Part shown: piece after piece, positions 25,168-32,530 of the stretch
Layout: every line of letters starts with the position of its first letter
Position numbering within the stretch: the stretch's first letter is position 1
Source of the DNA: Pseudomonas syringae
GTDB lineage: Bacteria; Pseudomonadota; Gammaproteobacteria; Pseudomonadales; Pseudomonadaceae
Direction of reading: 5' to 3'
Length of the DNA: 64,000 bases
Assembly (NCBI RefSeq): GCF_001698815.1
Contig: NZ_LGSI01000074.1
Coordinates: forward strand, 45,923-109,922
Notes under the pieces: model-generated
What the model was told of the DNA's origin: nothing
What the model saw: the letters and a program-made list of their open reading frames with translations, nothing else
The model's database searches: none
Position numbers and translations under genes: made by a program

Positions 25168-26333
25168 CTGATTCTGCGTTTGCCTTGATGCCATACCCGG
25201 CCGTCGAAGTGCCCCGTGCGCCCAGCGGCCCATTGGCCAGATTAACCTTCGTCGCCAAGGACCTGTTCGACGTCGCCGGTTACCCAACGGGCGGCGGCAA
25301 CCCTCATGTATTGGCGATGTCGGGGATCAAAACCACCACTGCCCCGACCATTCAATGCTTGCTGGATGCGGGAGCCGAGTTGATCGGCAAGGCCCACACC
25401 AACGAGATGGCGTTTTCCATGAGCGGCAAGAACGCGCATTACGGCACGCCACGCAACGGCGCGGCCCACGACCGCATTCCCGGTGGCTCATCTTCGGGAT
25501 CGGCGTCGGCGGTTTCCAATGGTTTGTGTGACTTCGCCATGGGCAGCGACACCGGCGGTTCGGTGCGCACACCCGCCAGTTATTGCGGGTTGTTCGGCCT
25601 GCGGCCGAGTCATGGTCGCCTCTCTCTGGAAAAGACCCAGGCGCTGTGCGAAAGCATGGACACCGCCGGTTATTTCGCCCGCGACGCCAAGGTCTTTGGT
25701 CTGGTGGGCGAGTGTCTGCTGGGCCAGGATTCCACGCCTTTGCCGGATCAGCCTCAACTGCTGATAAGCGAAGCGTTGTTCGGGATGTTGCCGGACGCTT
25801 CCCTCGACGCGTTGGCTCCGGCCCTGGCGCAAATCAGCGCCTGCTGCGGACCGCTGGAAAAGCTGCAAGGAGAGTTGCCTTCGCTCACCGATGCCTATTG
25901 GGCATTTCGCTACATCCAGGGCCGCGAAGCGTGGCTGGCGCAGGGCGATTTTATCGAACAAAACGGCTTGTGCCTCGGTCCCGATGTAGCGGCACGTTTC
26001 GCCTGGTCGAAGGCCGTCACCGACGCGCAATACAACGACGCCTGCGCGTTGCGTGAACGCTTTGCGGCAAGTTGGAAAGCGCTGCTGGGTGATCGCGTGC
26101 TGGTCATGCCGACGGTGCCGGATATCGCGCCGCTGCTTAGCGCCAGGGACGAAGAAATCGAGCAGACGCGGCAGATTTCGCATCACCTGCTGGCCATTTC
26201 CGTGCTGTGCCGCACACCGCAGTTGAGCATGCCGCTGGTTAACAAGGATGGGGTGCCGCTGGGCATCTCGCTGATGGGACCGAGGGGCAGCGACTTGAGC
26301 CTGGTCAAACTGGCAGTGAAGATTGCCGGGTAA
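25164..26333 (+). CDS. Amidase-signature-family hydrolase
   Basis: The protein has 389 residues from the ATG at 25164. The Ser-cisSer-Lys triad pattern is visible: Lys32 in FVAKDLFDV, the GGSSSGSA motif at 107-114, and the nucleophile Ser133 in GSDTGGSVRTP. At 389 residues it is shorter than the usual 450-500, with a compact C-terminal part. Amidases of this group cleave C-N bonds in diverse amides (allophanate, mandelamide, indoleacetamide). Coupling to an importer suggests it acts on the imported ligand in the cytoplasm. Confidence 0.85.
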   Translation: MTDSAFALMPYPAVEVPRAPSGPLARLTFVAKDLFDVAGYPTGGGNPHVLAMSGIKTTTAPTIQCLLDAGAELIGKAHTNEMAFSMSGKNAHYGTPRNGAAHDRIPGGSSSGSASAVSNGLCDFAMGSDTGGSVRTPASYCGLFGLRPSHGRLSLEKTQALCESMDTAGYFARDAKVFGLVGECLLGQDSTPLPDQPQLLISEALFGMLPDASLDALAPALAQISACCGPLEKLQGELPSLTDAYWAFRYIQGREAWLAQGDFIEQNGLCLGPDVAARFAWSKAVTDAQYNDACALRERFAASWKALLGDRVLVMPTVPDIAPLLSARDEEIEQTRQISHHLLAISVLCRTPQLSMPLVNKDGVPLGISLMGPRGSDLSLVKLAVKIAG

Positions 26334-26359
26334 GAAAATTCCTGAAGCGCACGTGGCCT

Positions 26360-26464
26360 GTTGGAGCGAGCGGGCGGCGTTCCGACTTGCCCGCGAAGCC
26401 GTTGTTTAACCGCCGAGAAACTTGCGACCGGCCGGGCCTCTTCGCGGGCAAGCCTCGCTCCTAC
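26360..26464. repeat. REPIN with the extended ggcggcgttccgac arm
   Basis: gttggagcgagcgggcggcg then ttccgacttgcccgcgaag is mirrored by cttcgcgggcaagcctcgctcctac. The left arm carries an 18-bp extension relative to ordinary copies, also seen at 27768, 57418 and 63899. It lies between amidase and carbamoylase genes. Confidence 0.85.
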
Positions 26465-26486
26465 GGTCCTCAAATGGAGAACACCC

Positions 26487-27749
26487 ATGAACACCCAAAT
26501 CAGTCCCGATCTTCTCACCACTAACGCGCCGCTGATCAACAGCCAGCGTCTCTGGCAATCACTGATGGACCTCGCGCAACTGGGCGCGACGGTCAAAGGC
26601 GGTGTCTGCCGACTGGCCCTGACCGATCTGGATCGACAGGCTCGTGATCTGTTCGTGAAGTGGTGCGAAGCCGCCGGTTGCACGGTAACGGTCGATGCAA
26701 TCGGTAACATCTTTGCCCGGCGTTCCGGCAGCGATCCGCAGCGGGCGCCGGTCATGACCGGCAGCCATATCGACACGCAACCCACCGGCGGCAAGTTTGA
26801 CGGCTGCTTCGGCGTGATGGCCGGGCTGGAAGTCATCCGTACCTTGAATGACCTGGGACTGGAAACCGCCGCGCCCATCGAAGTTGTGGTCTGGACCAAT
26901 GAAGAAGGCTCGCGTTTCCCGCCGTGCATGATGGGTTCCGGGGTGTTCGCCGGGAAGCTCGACCTGGCCGAAACCCTGGCTAAACAGGACGAGCACGGTC
27001 TGGTCGTGGGCGAGGAATTGCAACGCATTGGCTACGCCGGTAGCCGCGCGGTGCTGGGTCATCCGGTGGGTGCGTACTTCGAAGCGCATATCGAGCAAGG
27101 CCCGATTCTGGAAGATCAGCACAAAACCATTGGCGTGGTCATGGGTTGCCTTGGCCAGAAATGGTTTGACCTGACGCTCAGTGGCGTCGAGGCCCACGCT
27201 GGTCCGACGCCCATGTCATTGCGCAAGGACGCCTTGGTCGGCGCCGCGCACGTCGTCACTGCCGTCAACCGCATCGCCAATGCCAGCCAGCCACATGCCT
27301 GCGGAACAGTCGGTTGCCTGAACCTTCATCCGGGCTCGCGTAACGTAATCCCTGGCGAGGTGAAGATGACCATCGATTTCCGGCATCTGCACAGCGACAA
27401 ATTGCAGGCCATGGTCGACGACTTACAGCAGGCAATCGAACAGGCTTGCGCCGCCAACGGCCTGACTTACGAGCTGACGCCAACGGCCGATTTCCCGCCG
27501 CTGGATTTCGCCAGCCGCTGCGTCGATGCGGTGCGTGACGGCGCGCAGCAGTTGGGCTTGAGCCATATGGATATCGTCAGTGGTGCCGGACATGACGCTA
27601 TTTTCATCGCCGAATTGGGACCGGCCGGGATGATTTTCGTGCCGTGCGAAGGCGGCATCAGCCATAACGAAATCGAAAACGCCACGCCCGAAGATCTGGC
27701 CGCCGGTTGCGCGGTGCTGCTTCGGGCGATGGTGAGTGCTGCGATGTAG
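26487..27749 (+). CDS. Zn-dependent M20-family hydrolase (N-carbamoyl-L-amino-acid / allantoate amidohydrolase type)
   Basis: The protein has 420 residues from the ATG at 26487 (RBS aaatggaga). The metal ligands of the family are visible: His94 in TGSHIDTQPTGGKFDG, the following Asp, NEEGSRFPP with the bridging Glu, and His in FEAHIEQGP. The dimerisation/substrate motif is GVEAHAGPTPMSLRKDA, followed by GAGHDA and PCEGGISHNE. These enzymes hydrolyse ureido groups: N-carbamoyl amino acids, beta-ureidopropionate or allantoate. It is 153 bp behind the amidase across a REPIN and probably belongs to the same catabolic unit. Confidence 0.88.
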   Translation: MNTQISPDLLTTNAPLINSQRLWQSLMDLAQLGATVKGGVCRLALTDLDRQARDLFVKWCEAAGCTVTVDAIGNIFARRSGSDPQRAPVMTGSHIDTQPTGGKFDGCFGVMAGLEVIRTLNDLGLETAAPIEVVVWTNEEGSRFPPCMMGSGVFAGKLDLAETLAKQDEHGLVVGEELQRIGYAGSRAVLGHPVGAYFEAHIEQGPILEDQHKTIGVVMGCLGQKWFDLTLSGVEAHAGPTPMSLRKDALVGAAHVVTAVNRIANASQPHACGTVGCLNLHPGSRNVIPGEVKMTIDFRHLHSDKLQAMVDDLQQAIEQACAANGLTYELTPTADFPPLDFASRCVDAVRDGAQQLGLSHMDIVSGAGHDAIFIAELGPAGMIFVPCEGGISHNEIENATPEDLAAGCAVLLRAMVSAAM

Positions 27750-27767
27750 GAGCGAGCGGGCAACTCC

Positions 27768-27873
27768 GTTGGAGCGAGCAGGCGGCGTTCCGACTTGCCC
27801 GCGAAGGCATTGTTTCAGGTTCAGAAAAGTGATGGTCTGTACCGGCCTCTTCGCGGGCAAGCCTCGCTCCAAC
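27768..27873. repeat. REPIN (extended arm type), twin of 29904-29992
   Basis: gttggagcgagcaggcggcg leads into cttgcccgcgaaggcattg, and the partner arm ends cgcgggcaagcctcgctccaac. Its interior (caggttcagaaaagtgatgg then tctgtaccggcct) is nearly identical to that of the REPIN at 29904, on the other side of the IS element and in the same orientation. Confidence 0.85.
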
Positions 27874-28132
27874 GGGCCAAGACCAATCTGGAAAATTGCT
27901 CTGGCTTTTGATTTTCGCTTTTCCGTGCCGCGATCTTGCAGACGCCGCCAAACGCGCGTCGGGAGGCTGAGTGCAGGTGTCGTGGTGGGGTGCGCTCGGC
28001 ATGGATGCCGAGCGAGCGCCGTTGGGCCAGGGATGGCCCGTCGGCGCGTCGCCCCAGCACGGCACCGGAGCGAAGGAACCGCTGCGAAGCAGGGGCCGGA
28101 CGTCAGCGCAGATGGTTTCGTCCTTTCGGCGC
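27874..28132. repeat. Non-coding GC-rich stretch, probable dispersed Pseudomonas repeat
   Basis: These 259 bp have no credible gene. Phrases such as ggcatggatgccgagcg, ccagggatggcccgt and gatggtttcgtcctttcggc resemble a repeat I remember scattered through fluorescens-group genomes. The IS3 element starts at its right end, and the sequence after the IS (gcttttgccgaaacaaaagg) looks like its continuation. Confidence 0.4.
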
Positions 28133-28163
28133 GTGTCAACGTACCTGTCGCCTTGCTCTTGCT

Positions 28164-29177
28164 TTACCTTCCTGTCACGGCCTTAACCTCAGGACGCTCA
28201 GGGTTCAAATAAACAGCGCTCGCGAGCTGCCAGTTGCGTGTCTTGCCGCTCCAGCGATTTGGATTGGCCTCCTTGGCAGATTCATACAGCACCTCACGCG
28301 CCTTCAGCAGATCACTCGCCTGGCCCTCGTGACGCTCATTGGGCGTCACGTACTTCAGGGCACTGTGGCGATGTTCTTCGTTGTACCACTCGACAAATCT
28401 CTGCACCCAGAGCCTGGCCTCAGTCAGGCTACCGAAAGGTCGCTCTGGCCACAGCGGACAGTACTTGGCGGTGCGAAACAGGGCTTCTGCATACGCATTG
28501 TCATTGCTAACCCGCGGGCGACTGAACGAGGGCTCAACGCCCAGTGAAATCATGCTTTCACGCAACAGCGCGCCCCTCATCACGCCACCATTATCCGAAT
28601 GCAGCACCAGCGGACGGCCTGCCGTACGCTCACGCAAGCAACCCTTTTCAAGCAGTTCACACGCGTGCTCGGCCCACTCAGACTCATGCACTTCATTGAC
28701 CACCAGCTTACGGCTGTAGACGTCCTTGACCATGTACCAGTAGTAGAAACGCCCTTTAACTGCGCTCGGCATCCAGGTGATATCCCAACACCACAACTGA
28801 TTAGGTCCATCAGCACGATGCGTGGTCGGCGCACGCCGTTTTGGCTCCTTGGCGCGGCCACGACGAACGTTTTGGTTAGCCTCTTTCAATATCCGATAAA
28901 AAGTGGCTTCCGAGGCTAGATAAATACCTTCGTCGGCCAACTTAGGAACAATCTGGTGCGGTGTCAGGCTGGCGTAACCAGGTTGATTGGCAGCTTCAAG
29001 AACCGCCTTACGCTCTATATCGCTGAGCTTGTTAGGTGGTGCTTTGCGCTGGACAACCTGGCGTCTGTCAGTGTCGGTGTACAGCCAGCGCTGTACGGTC
29101 CGTAGACTTAGTCCTAGCTCATTGCACGCCCGAAATCGACGAGCCCCACTCTGTGTTGCTTCGGCGATCAGCCTCAA
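28164..29177 (-). CDS. IS3-family transposase OrfB (DDE catalytic domain)
   Basis: There are 337 residues from a TTG at 29177, but the frame stays open upstream (through SAPDRKEA) to the slippery site in orfA, so the active protein is probably an OrfAB fusion. The N-terminal HTH_21 region is TPHQIVPKLADEGIYLASEATFYR. The DDE core has the first Asp in LWCWDITWMPS, the second in LHSDNGGVMRG, and the Glu in RFVEWYNEEHRHSALKYVTP. The frame looks intact. Confidence 0.9.
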   Translation of the reverse strand: MRLIAEATQSGARRFRACNELGLSLRTVQRWLYTDTDRRQVVQRKAPPNKLSDIERKAVLEAANQPGYASLTPHQIVPKLADEGIYLASEATFYRILKEANQNVRRGRAKEPKRRAPTTHRADGPNQLWCWDITWMPSAVKGRFYYWYMVKDVYSRKLVVNEVHESEWAEHACELLEKGCLRERTAGRPLVLHSDNGGVMRGALLRESMISLGVEPSFSRPRVSNDNAYAEALFRTAKYCPLWPERPFGSLTEARLWVQRFVEWYNEEHRHSALKYVTPNERHEGQASDLLKAREVLYESAKEANPNRWSGKTRNWQLASAVYLNPERPEVKAVTGR

Positions 29178-29203
29178 CGCTTCTTTACGATCAGGGGCGC
29201 TGA

Positions 29204-29695
29204 TCAGTCTTCCTTGTCCTTGCCCCAGATCGCATTGGCTTTTTTTCTGAGTTCCAGTAAAGCCACCGCCTCCGCACGCTCGGCATCGACGCGCTTGAGT
29301 TGACGCTCCAGCGCCTTTATTCGATTTTGCTCGGCGGTTTTCTTTTCACTGGGTTTGACGGTGACGGCAGGATTGGCGTTCTGGCACGACAGGCGCCACT
29401 CCTGGATTTGTTCGGGATAAAGCCCCTTGATTCGGCAGTATTGAGACAGCTCCACCTCACTCAGCGAAGCACTCTCGACAACAACGTTGAATTTATCGGC
29501 ACTGGACCACTGATCACTGGTTTTGTTGTGCGCAGGCACGATCAAGCCTTTTTCTCTAGCCATTTTTCTCCAGTTGCGAAGCGCTTGCGGTGTCACTCCG
29601 ATGTCAGCAGCGAGCTCTGCAACGGATCGCTTGAAAGGCGGCATCATCTGCTGAACAGCCCAGTCTCTAAACTCGTCGCCATAACTATTGGTCAT
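29204..29695 (-). CDS. IS3-family transposase OrfA (HTH and coiled coil)
   Basis: The protein has 163 residues, longer than the usual 90-110-residue OrfA because of two HTH-like segments: AELAADIGVTPQALRNWRKM and LSQYCRIKGLYPEQIQEWR. A C-terminal coiled coil follows (NRIKALERQLKRVDAERAEA). A slippery A AAA AAA lies in phase in the codons aga aaa aaa near the 3' end (29246-29240). A -1 slip there enters the orfB frame. Confidence 0.88.
   Translation of the reverse strand: MTNSYGDEFRDWAVQQMMPPFKRSVAELAADIGVTPQALRNWRKMAREKGLIVPAHNKTSDQWSSADKFNVVVESASLSEVELSQYCRIKGLYPEQIQEWRLSCQNANPAVTVKPSEKKTAEQNRIKALERQLKRVDAERAEAVALLELRKKANAIWGKDKED
29240..29246 (-). other. IS3 programmed -1 frameshift heptamer
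   Basis: On the minus strand the run of seven A is phased as agA AAA AAA in orfA. After a -1 slip the ribosome continues in the open orfB frame (agc caa tgc gat ...). This is the standard way IS3 elements make OrfAB. Confidence 0.75.
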
Positions 29696-29759
29696 TGCTA
29701 AACACCTTCGCCCCCTTGAATGATTGAGTCAATCAACAGGGCGACAAGTAGCCTGACAC

Positions 29760-29903
29760 GGGGGGCTTTTGCCGAAACAAAAGGACTCGACCGTCAGGGC
29801 GAAATCTTAATAAGCCGCACCGCAGATACTGTTAGTGCCACTCGATTCGAAGCGCGGCGCCAGGATAAATAACGGCTGACCGATGTCCGCTGGCGACATA
29901 CAA
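29760..29903. other. Non-coding stretch right of the IS element
   Basis: It starts ggggggcttttgccgaaaca and continues with gactcgaccgtcagggcg. No ORF is supported. It is probably the other half of the repeat locus disrupted by the IS. Confidence 0.4.
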
Positions 29904-29992
29904 GGAGCGAAGCTTGCCCGCGAAGGTATTGTTTCAGGTTCAGAAGAGTGATGGTCTGCACCGGCCTGTTCGCGGGCAAGCCTCGCTCCAAC
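29904..29992. repeat. REPIN, direct twin of 27768-27873
   Basis: ggagcgaagcttgcccgcga is mirrored by tcgcgggcaagcctcgctcc. The interior (gtttcaggttcagaagagtg then atggtctgcaccggcc) differs from the 27768 copy at only a few bases. Confidence 0.85.
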
Positions 29993-29997
29993 GGGAC

Positions 29998-30810
29998 TTA
30001 GCGCCGGCTAACCACCACTTCCAGGTATTCGCTGGGCACCACCAAAGATGCCTGGCCGGCGCGGTTCAGGCGCGTCAGCAACTCGGTGAGGTCGCGCTCC
30101 AATGCCACCGCGCCTTCGGGCGGGAGGGCGGCAAAGGCCTTGTGAACCGGGCCGTACCAGGTGCGGAAGACTTCAATGAAGTGCGCTGGCGAGCGGTAAC
30201 GGAAGTTGAACTCGCGGCGCGTCACTTTCATCTCTGCCGCGGCATCGCCGAACAGTTCCTTCAAGTGATCTTCCACCCCCCACAGCGAAGGCGGTTTGAC
30301 ACCGGCTGGCGGTGGCAGGTGTTTGCCCAGGGTCTTGAACATTTGCCCGACGAAGCCTTCCGGCGTCCAGTTGGCCAGGCCGATGCGTCCGCCCGAACGG
30401 CACACCCGGGCCAATTCAGCGGCGGCTCGCGGCTGGTCGGGGGTGAACATCACGCCGAAGGTCGATAACACTGCGTCGAAGGATGCGTCTTCAAAGGGCA
30501 GGGCTTCAGCGTCGGCTTCCAGGAAGCTCACGTCGAAATGCTCAGCACGACTGCGCTCGCGGCCGCGTTCGAGCAGGCCGCTCACGTAATCGGTGGAGGT
30601 CACAACGCAACCACGGCGGGCTGCGGCGAGGGTGGCGTTACCATTGCCGGCCGCAACGTCGAGGACGCGTTCGTCGTAACGAAGGTCGCAGGCTTCGGCC
30701 AGCAGTTCGCCGACCAGTTGCAGCGTTGTGCCGATCACGGCGTAATCGCCGCTGGCCCACGCAGTCATCTGGCGGTTTTTCAATGCTTGTAGATCAAGTG
30801 GTTCACTCAT
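29998..30810 (-). CDS. Class I SAM-dependent methyltransferase (UbiE-like)
   Basis: The protein has 270 residues from the ATG at 30810; a longer in-frame start adds implausible sequence. Motif I is VLDVAAGNGNATLAAARRG (about 49-67), followed by the acidic residue in TSTDYVSGLL and FDAVLSTFGVMFTPD (motif II). Substrate unknown. C-terminal WYGPVHKAF resembles small-molecule methyltransferases annotated across Pseudomonas. It stands alone, 250 bp from the XRE gene, with no operon partner. Confidence 0.82.
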   Translation of the reverse strand: MSEPLDLQALKNRQMTAWASGDYAVIGTTLQLVGELLAEACDLRYDERVLDVAAGNGNATLAAARRGCVVTSTDYVSGLLERGRERSRAEHFDVSFLEADAEALPFEDASFDAVLSTFGVMFTPDQPRAAAELARVCRSGGRIGLANWTPEGFVGQMFKTLGKHLPPPAGVKPPSLWGVEDHLKELFGDAAAEMKVTRREFNFRYRSPAHFIEVFRTWYGPVHKAFAALPPEGAVALERDLTELLTRLNRAGQASLVVPSEYLEVVVSRR

Positions 30811-31019
30811 GATCGCGCTCCCTGTCTTCTCAATGCAGGTTTGGCAGACGGATAGGCCATGCCGAGAAAACCAGGTAGCTATGCAGCATCTGAACAGTCT
30901 GCAACACCTGCAACGATGGAAATCCTGGCTGCCGGGAGCTATGAACATAGCTGCTTTCGCCCAGAAGTACGCAAGCGCCGCCAGCCGTGCGGGTAGATCG
31001 GTTGGTTTTAAACTTATAA

Positions 31020-31038
31020 CTAACAGTGTCAGCGTTAG
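31020..31038. promoter_or_regulatory. Inverted repeat ctaac-N9-gttag in the methyltransferase upstream gap
   Basis: Arms ctaac and gttag flank agtgtcagc, about 210 bp upstream of the methyltransferase start and just past the XRE stop. It could be an operator or chance symmetry. The rest of the 250-bp gap shows nothing I can name. Confidence 0.25.
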
Positions 31039-31060
31039 AGTGACTCCGGTTGAAACGTAC

Positions 31061-31546
31061 TCAGTTCAAGCGGGAAGTAACAAAGATCAAGCGGATGGTG
31101 GCTAGAGCAATGGCTTCCGCATCACCTTTGATAGTCTCGATCTGGGTTTGCAAGGTGTCGGACTTGCCGGGCTCAATCCTCGCGTCAGCCAGGCGGGTCA
31201 TCTGGTAAAGATGGTCAGAGAGGTCGTGCAGGCTGCCCTGCAGGCGTTCCACCAGGGTCGCCAGCGGATCTTCGACAGGCAACCTTTGCGGTACGTCATC
31301 CTGCTGGGGCGTTACTTGCGATCCTTCATTGTCGGGCAGCGCTGACACTCTCAACCCGGTGACCACAAAAGCCACGTCGATACCCGCCTGAGCAATACGT
31401 GACAGATAGTCCGCCCTGGGTGAACGTATCCCGTTTTCGTAGTTGCCTTGAGCATTGGTTTCCACGCCGCCGATCGCACCTAGGGCACTTTGTGAGAGCT
31501 TGAGTTTCAAGCGTTCCTGCTTAAGCCGCTGACCAATCCCAGGCAT
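31061..31546 (-). CDS. XRE-family (Cro/C1-type) transcriptional regulator
   Basis: The protein has 161 residues. The N-terminal HTH (residues 1-60) reads IGQRLKQERLKLKLSQSALG, then the recognition helix region GVETNAQGNYENGIRSPRADYL. The C-terminal half (about 95-150) is predicted helical (LVERLQGSLHDLSDHLYQMT) and may dimerise. It resembles orphan phage-like regulators common in Pseudomonas. No phage genes are adjacent. A palindrome at 31722 may be its operator. Confidence 0.8.
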   Translation of the reverse strand: MPGIGQRLKQERLKLKLSQSALGAIGGVETNAQGNYENGIRSPRADYLSRIAQAGIDVAFVVTGLRVSALPDNEGSQVTPQQDDVPQRLPVEDPLATLVERLQGSLHDLSDHLYQMTRLADARIEPGKSDTLQTQIETIKGDAEAIALATIRLIFVTSRLN

Positions 31547-31800
31547 ATGGATATTTCCTTCCAGACGGTAGCTTCCCAGGTTGACCCGGTGAAGCGATAA
31601 AAAGCCTTGTTCATTGAGCGCACAGGCATTCTAACGAAGTCGCGCTCAGACCCGCGACGCTGATTTTCCGCACGCTTCGGCGCTCGGCTCGGTTTGAACC
31701 GATTCGAACGATACGCCTAAAATCCACTCAAGTGGATCGTTAGTTGGTACGAGAATGTAGGAAATATTCGACTGAGGTCATTCGGATTGTTTCCGGCCCC
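31547..31800. other. Intergenic region upstream of the XRE gene
   Basis: No gene is supported. Small symmetric motifs occur (cggtttgaaccg, and atccactcaagtggat at 31722-31737), which would suit a C1-type regulator. Confidence 0.4.
31722..31737. promoter_or_regulatory. Palindrome atccac-tcaa-gtggat
   Basis: Perfect 6-bp arms lie around a 4-base spacer, 176 bp upstream of the XRE start. The layout resembles Cro/C1-type operators. Tentative. Confidence 0.3.
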
Positions 31801-31887
31801 GTTGGAGCGAGGCATTCCCGCGAATGGGCATTTGCGGCAATGGGTGTGTCGACTGGTATTTCGCTTCGCGGGCCAGCCTCGCTCCAG
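31801..31887. repeat. REPIN downstream of pqiC
   Basis: gttggagcgaggcattcccg is mirrored by an imperfect cgcgggccagcctcgctccag. The left arm has drifted (attcccgcg for cttgcccgcg). It lies just past the pqiC stop. Confidence 0.75.
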
Positions 31888-31918
31888 TGGGGCCGGCCCG
31901 GGGGGTTGAGTCAGCGCG

Positions 31919-32530
31919 TCACAGGCAGCGTGAATGCTGATCTTGTGCCCAGTTTCCAGCGGTCCTGGCGATGGTGTCGGCCAGACGGGAAACCGCACGC
32001 TGGTGAGCGAGCACCAGATTTTCCATGCCCAGACCGGCAGGCTCGCGAATCACGCTGCTGCACGTCAGGTTTTGTGCCTTGGTACCGGCATTGCGCAAGC
32101 CCAGGCTCCACACCACGTCGATCATTGCGTAGCTGCCCGGCACCGACTCGAAGCGGCGCACGTCGGTGCGCAATGACAGCACCGGCTGGCCGCTGTCCTT
32201 CGGCAAGCCTGCCATGTCCCGGCTGCCAAAGCGCCGCTCCAGTTGGCCGGTCAGCGCGTCGTGAAACTCATCACCCAGGGGCGAACCCCAGCGTTCCGCG
32301 TCGAGAATGGCCAGGCTGCCATCACCCTGGCGAATCACCAGCGGCGGTTGATCCACCTGCACCGGCATCAGCACCGGGAGCATTTCAAACTGGAAAGGTG
32401 CGACCGCAACCGGCTTTTGTGCCGTGGTCGTGGCCGGTGCAATCAGCGTGTAGTAATGGGTCACAGTGGACGTGCAGGCACTGGTCCCCAGCAACGCGGC
32501 CAACACGAAGAACTTCAGGCGCAGGGTCAT
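31919..32530 (-). CDS. pqiC: PqiC lipoprotein of the intermembrane lipid transport complex
   Basis: The protein has 203 residues. The lipobox LLGTSAC predicts lipidation at Cys18. ABC-type auxiliary lipoprotein (DUF330/PqiC) features follow: HYYTLIAP at the N-terminus, RWGSPLGDEFHDAL in the middle, and LVLAHQRAVSRLADTIA near the end. PqiC is the outer-membrane end of the Pqi tube that moves lipids across the periplasm. It overlaps pqiB by 4 bp. Confidence 0.88.
   Translation of the reverse strand: MTLRLKFFVLAALLGTSACTSTVTHYYTLIAPATTTAQKPVAVAPFQFEMLPVLMPVQVDQPPLVIRQGDGSLAILDAERWGSPLGDEFHDALTGQLERRFGSRDMAGLPKDSGQPVLSLRTDVRRFESVPGSYAMIDVVWSLGLRNAGTKAQNLTCSSVIREPAGLGMENLVLAHQRAVSRLADTIARTAGNWAQDQHSRCL

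Larger units (their letters stand above)
28133..29759 (-). mobile_element. IS3-family insertion sequence, about 1.63 kb
   Basis: The element is bounded by inverted repeats: gtgtcaacgtacctgtcgcc plus ttg at the left, and the complement of gtgtcaggctacttgtcgcc plus ctg at the right. That gives 18 of 23 matches, with IS3-type TG/CA tips. It carries orfA and orfB transposase genes on the minus strand. No clear 3-4 bp target duplication is seen (gcg versus cgg), so ends are accurate to 1-2 bp and the flanks may have diverged or recombined. It inserted among REPINs, away from genes. Confidence 0.85.

Noticed and set aside
28130..29762. Target-site duplication for the IS element
   Set aside because: Immediate flanks (gcg and cgg, and shifted alternatives) do not match, so no duplication is claimed.
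30809..31105. 98-codon plus-strand ORF between methyltransferase and XRE genes
   Set aside because: No RBS, poor composition, and it overlaps the XRE gene antisense; no conserved features.
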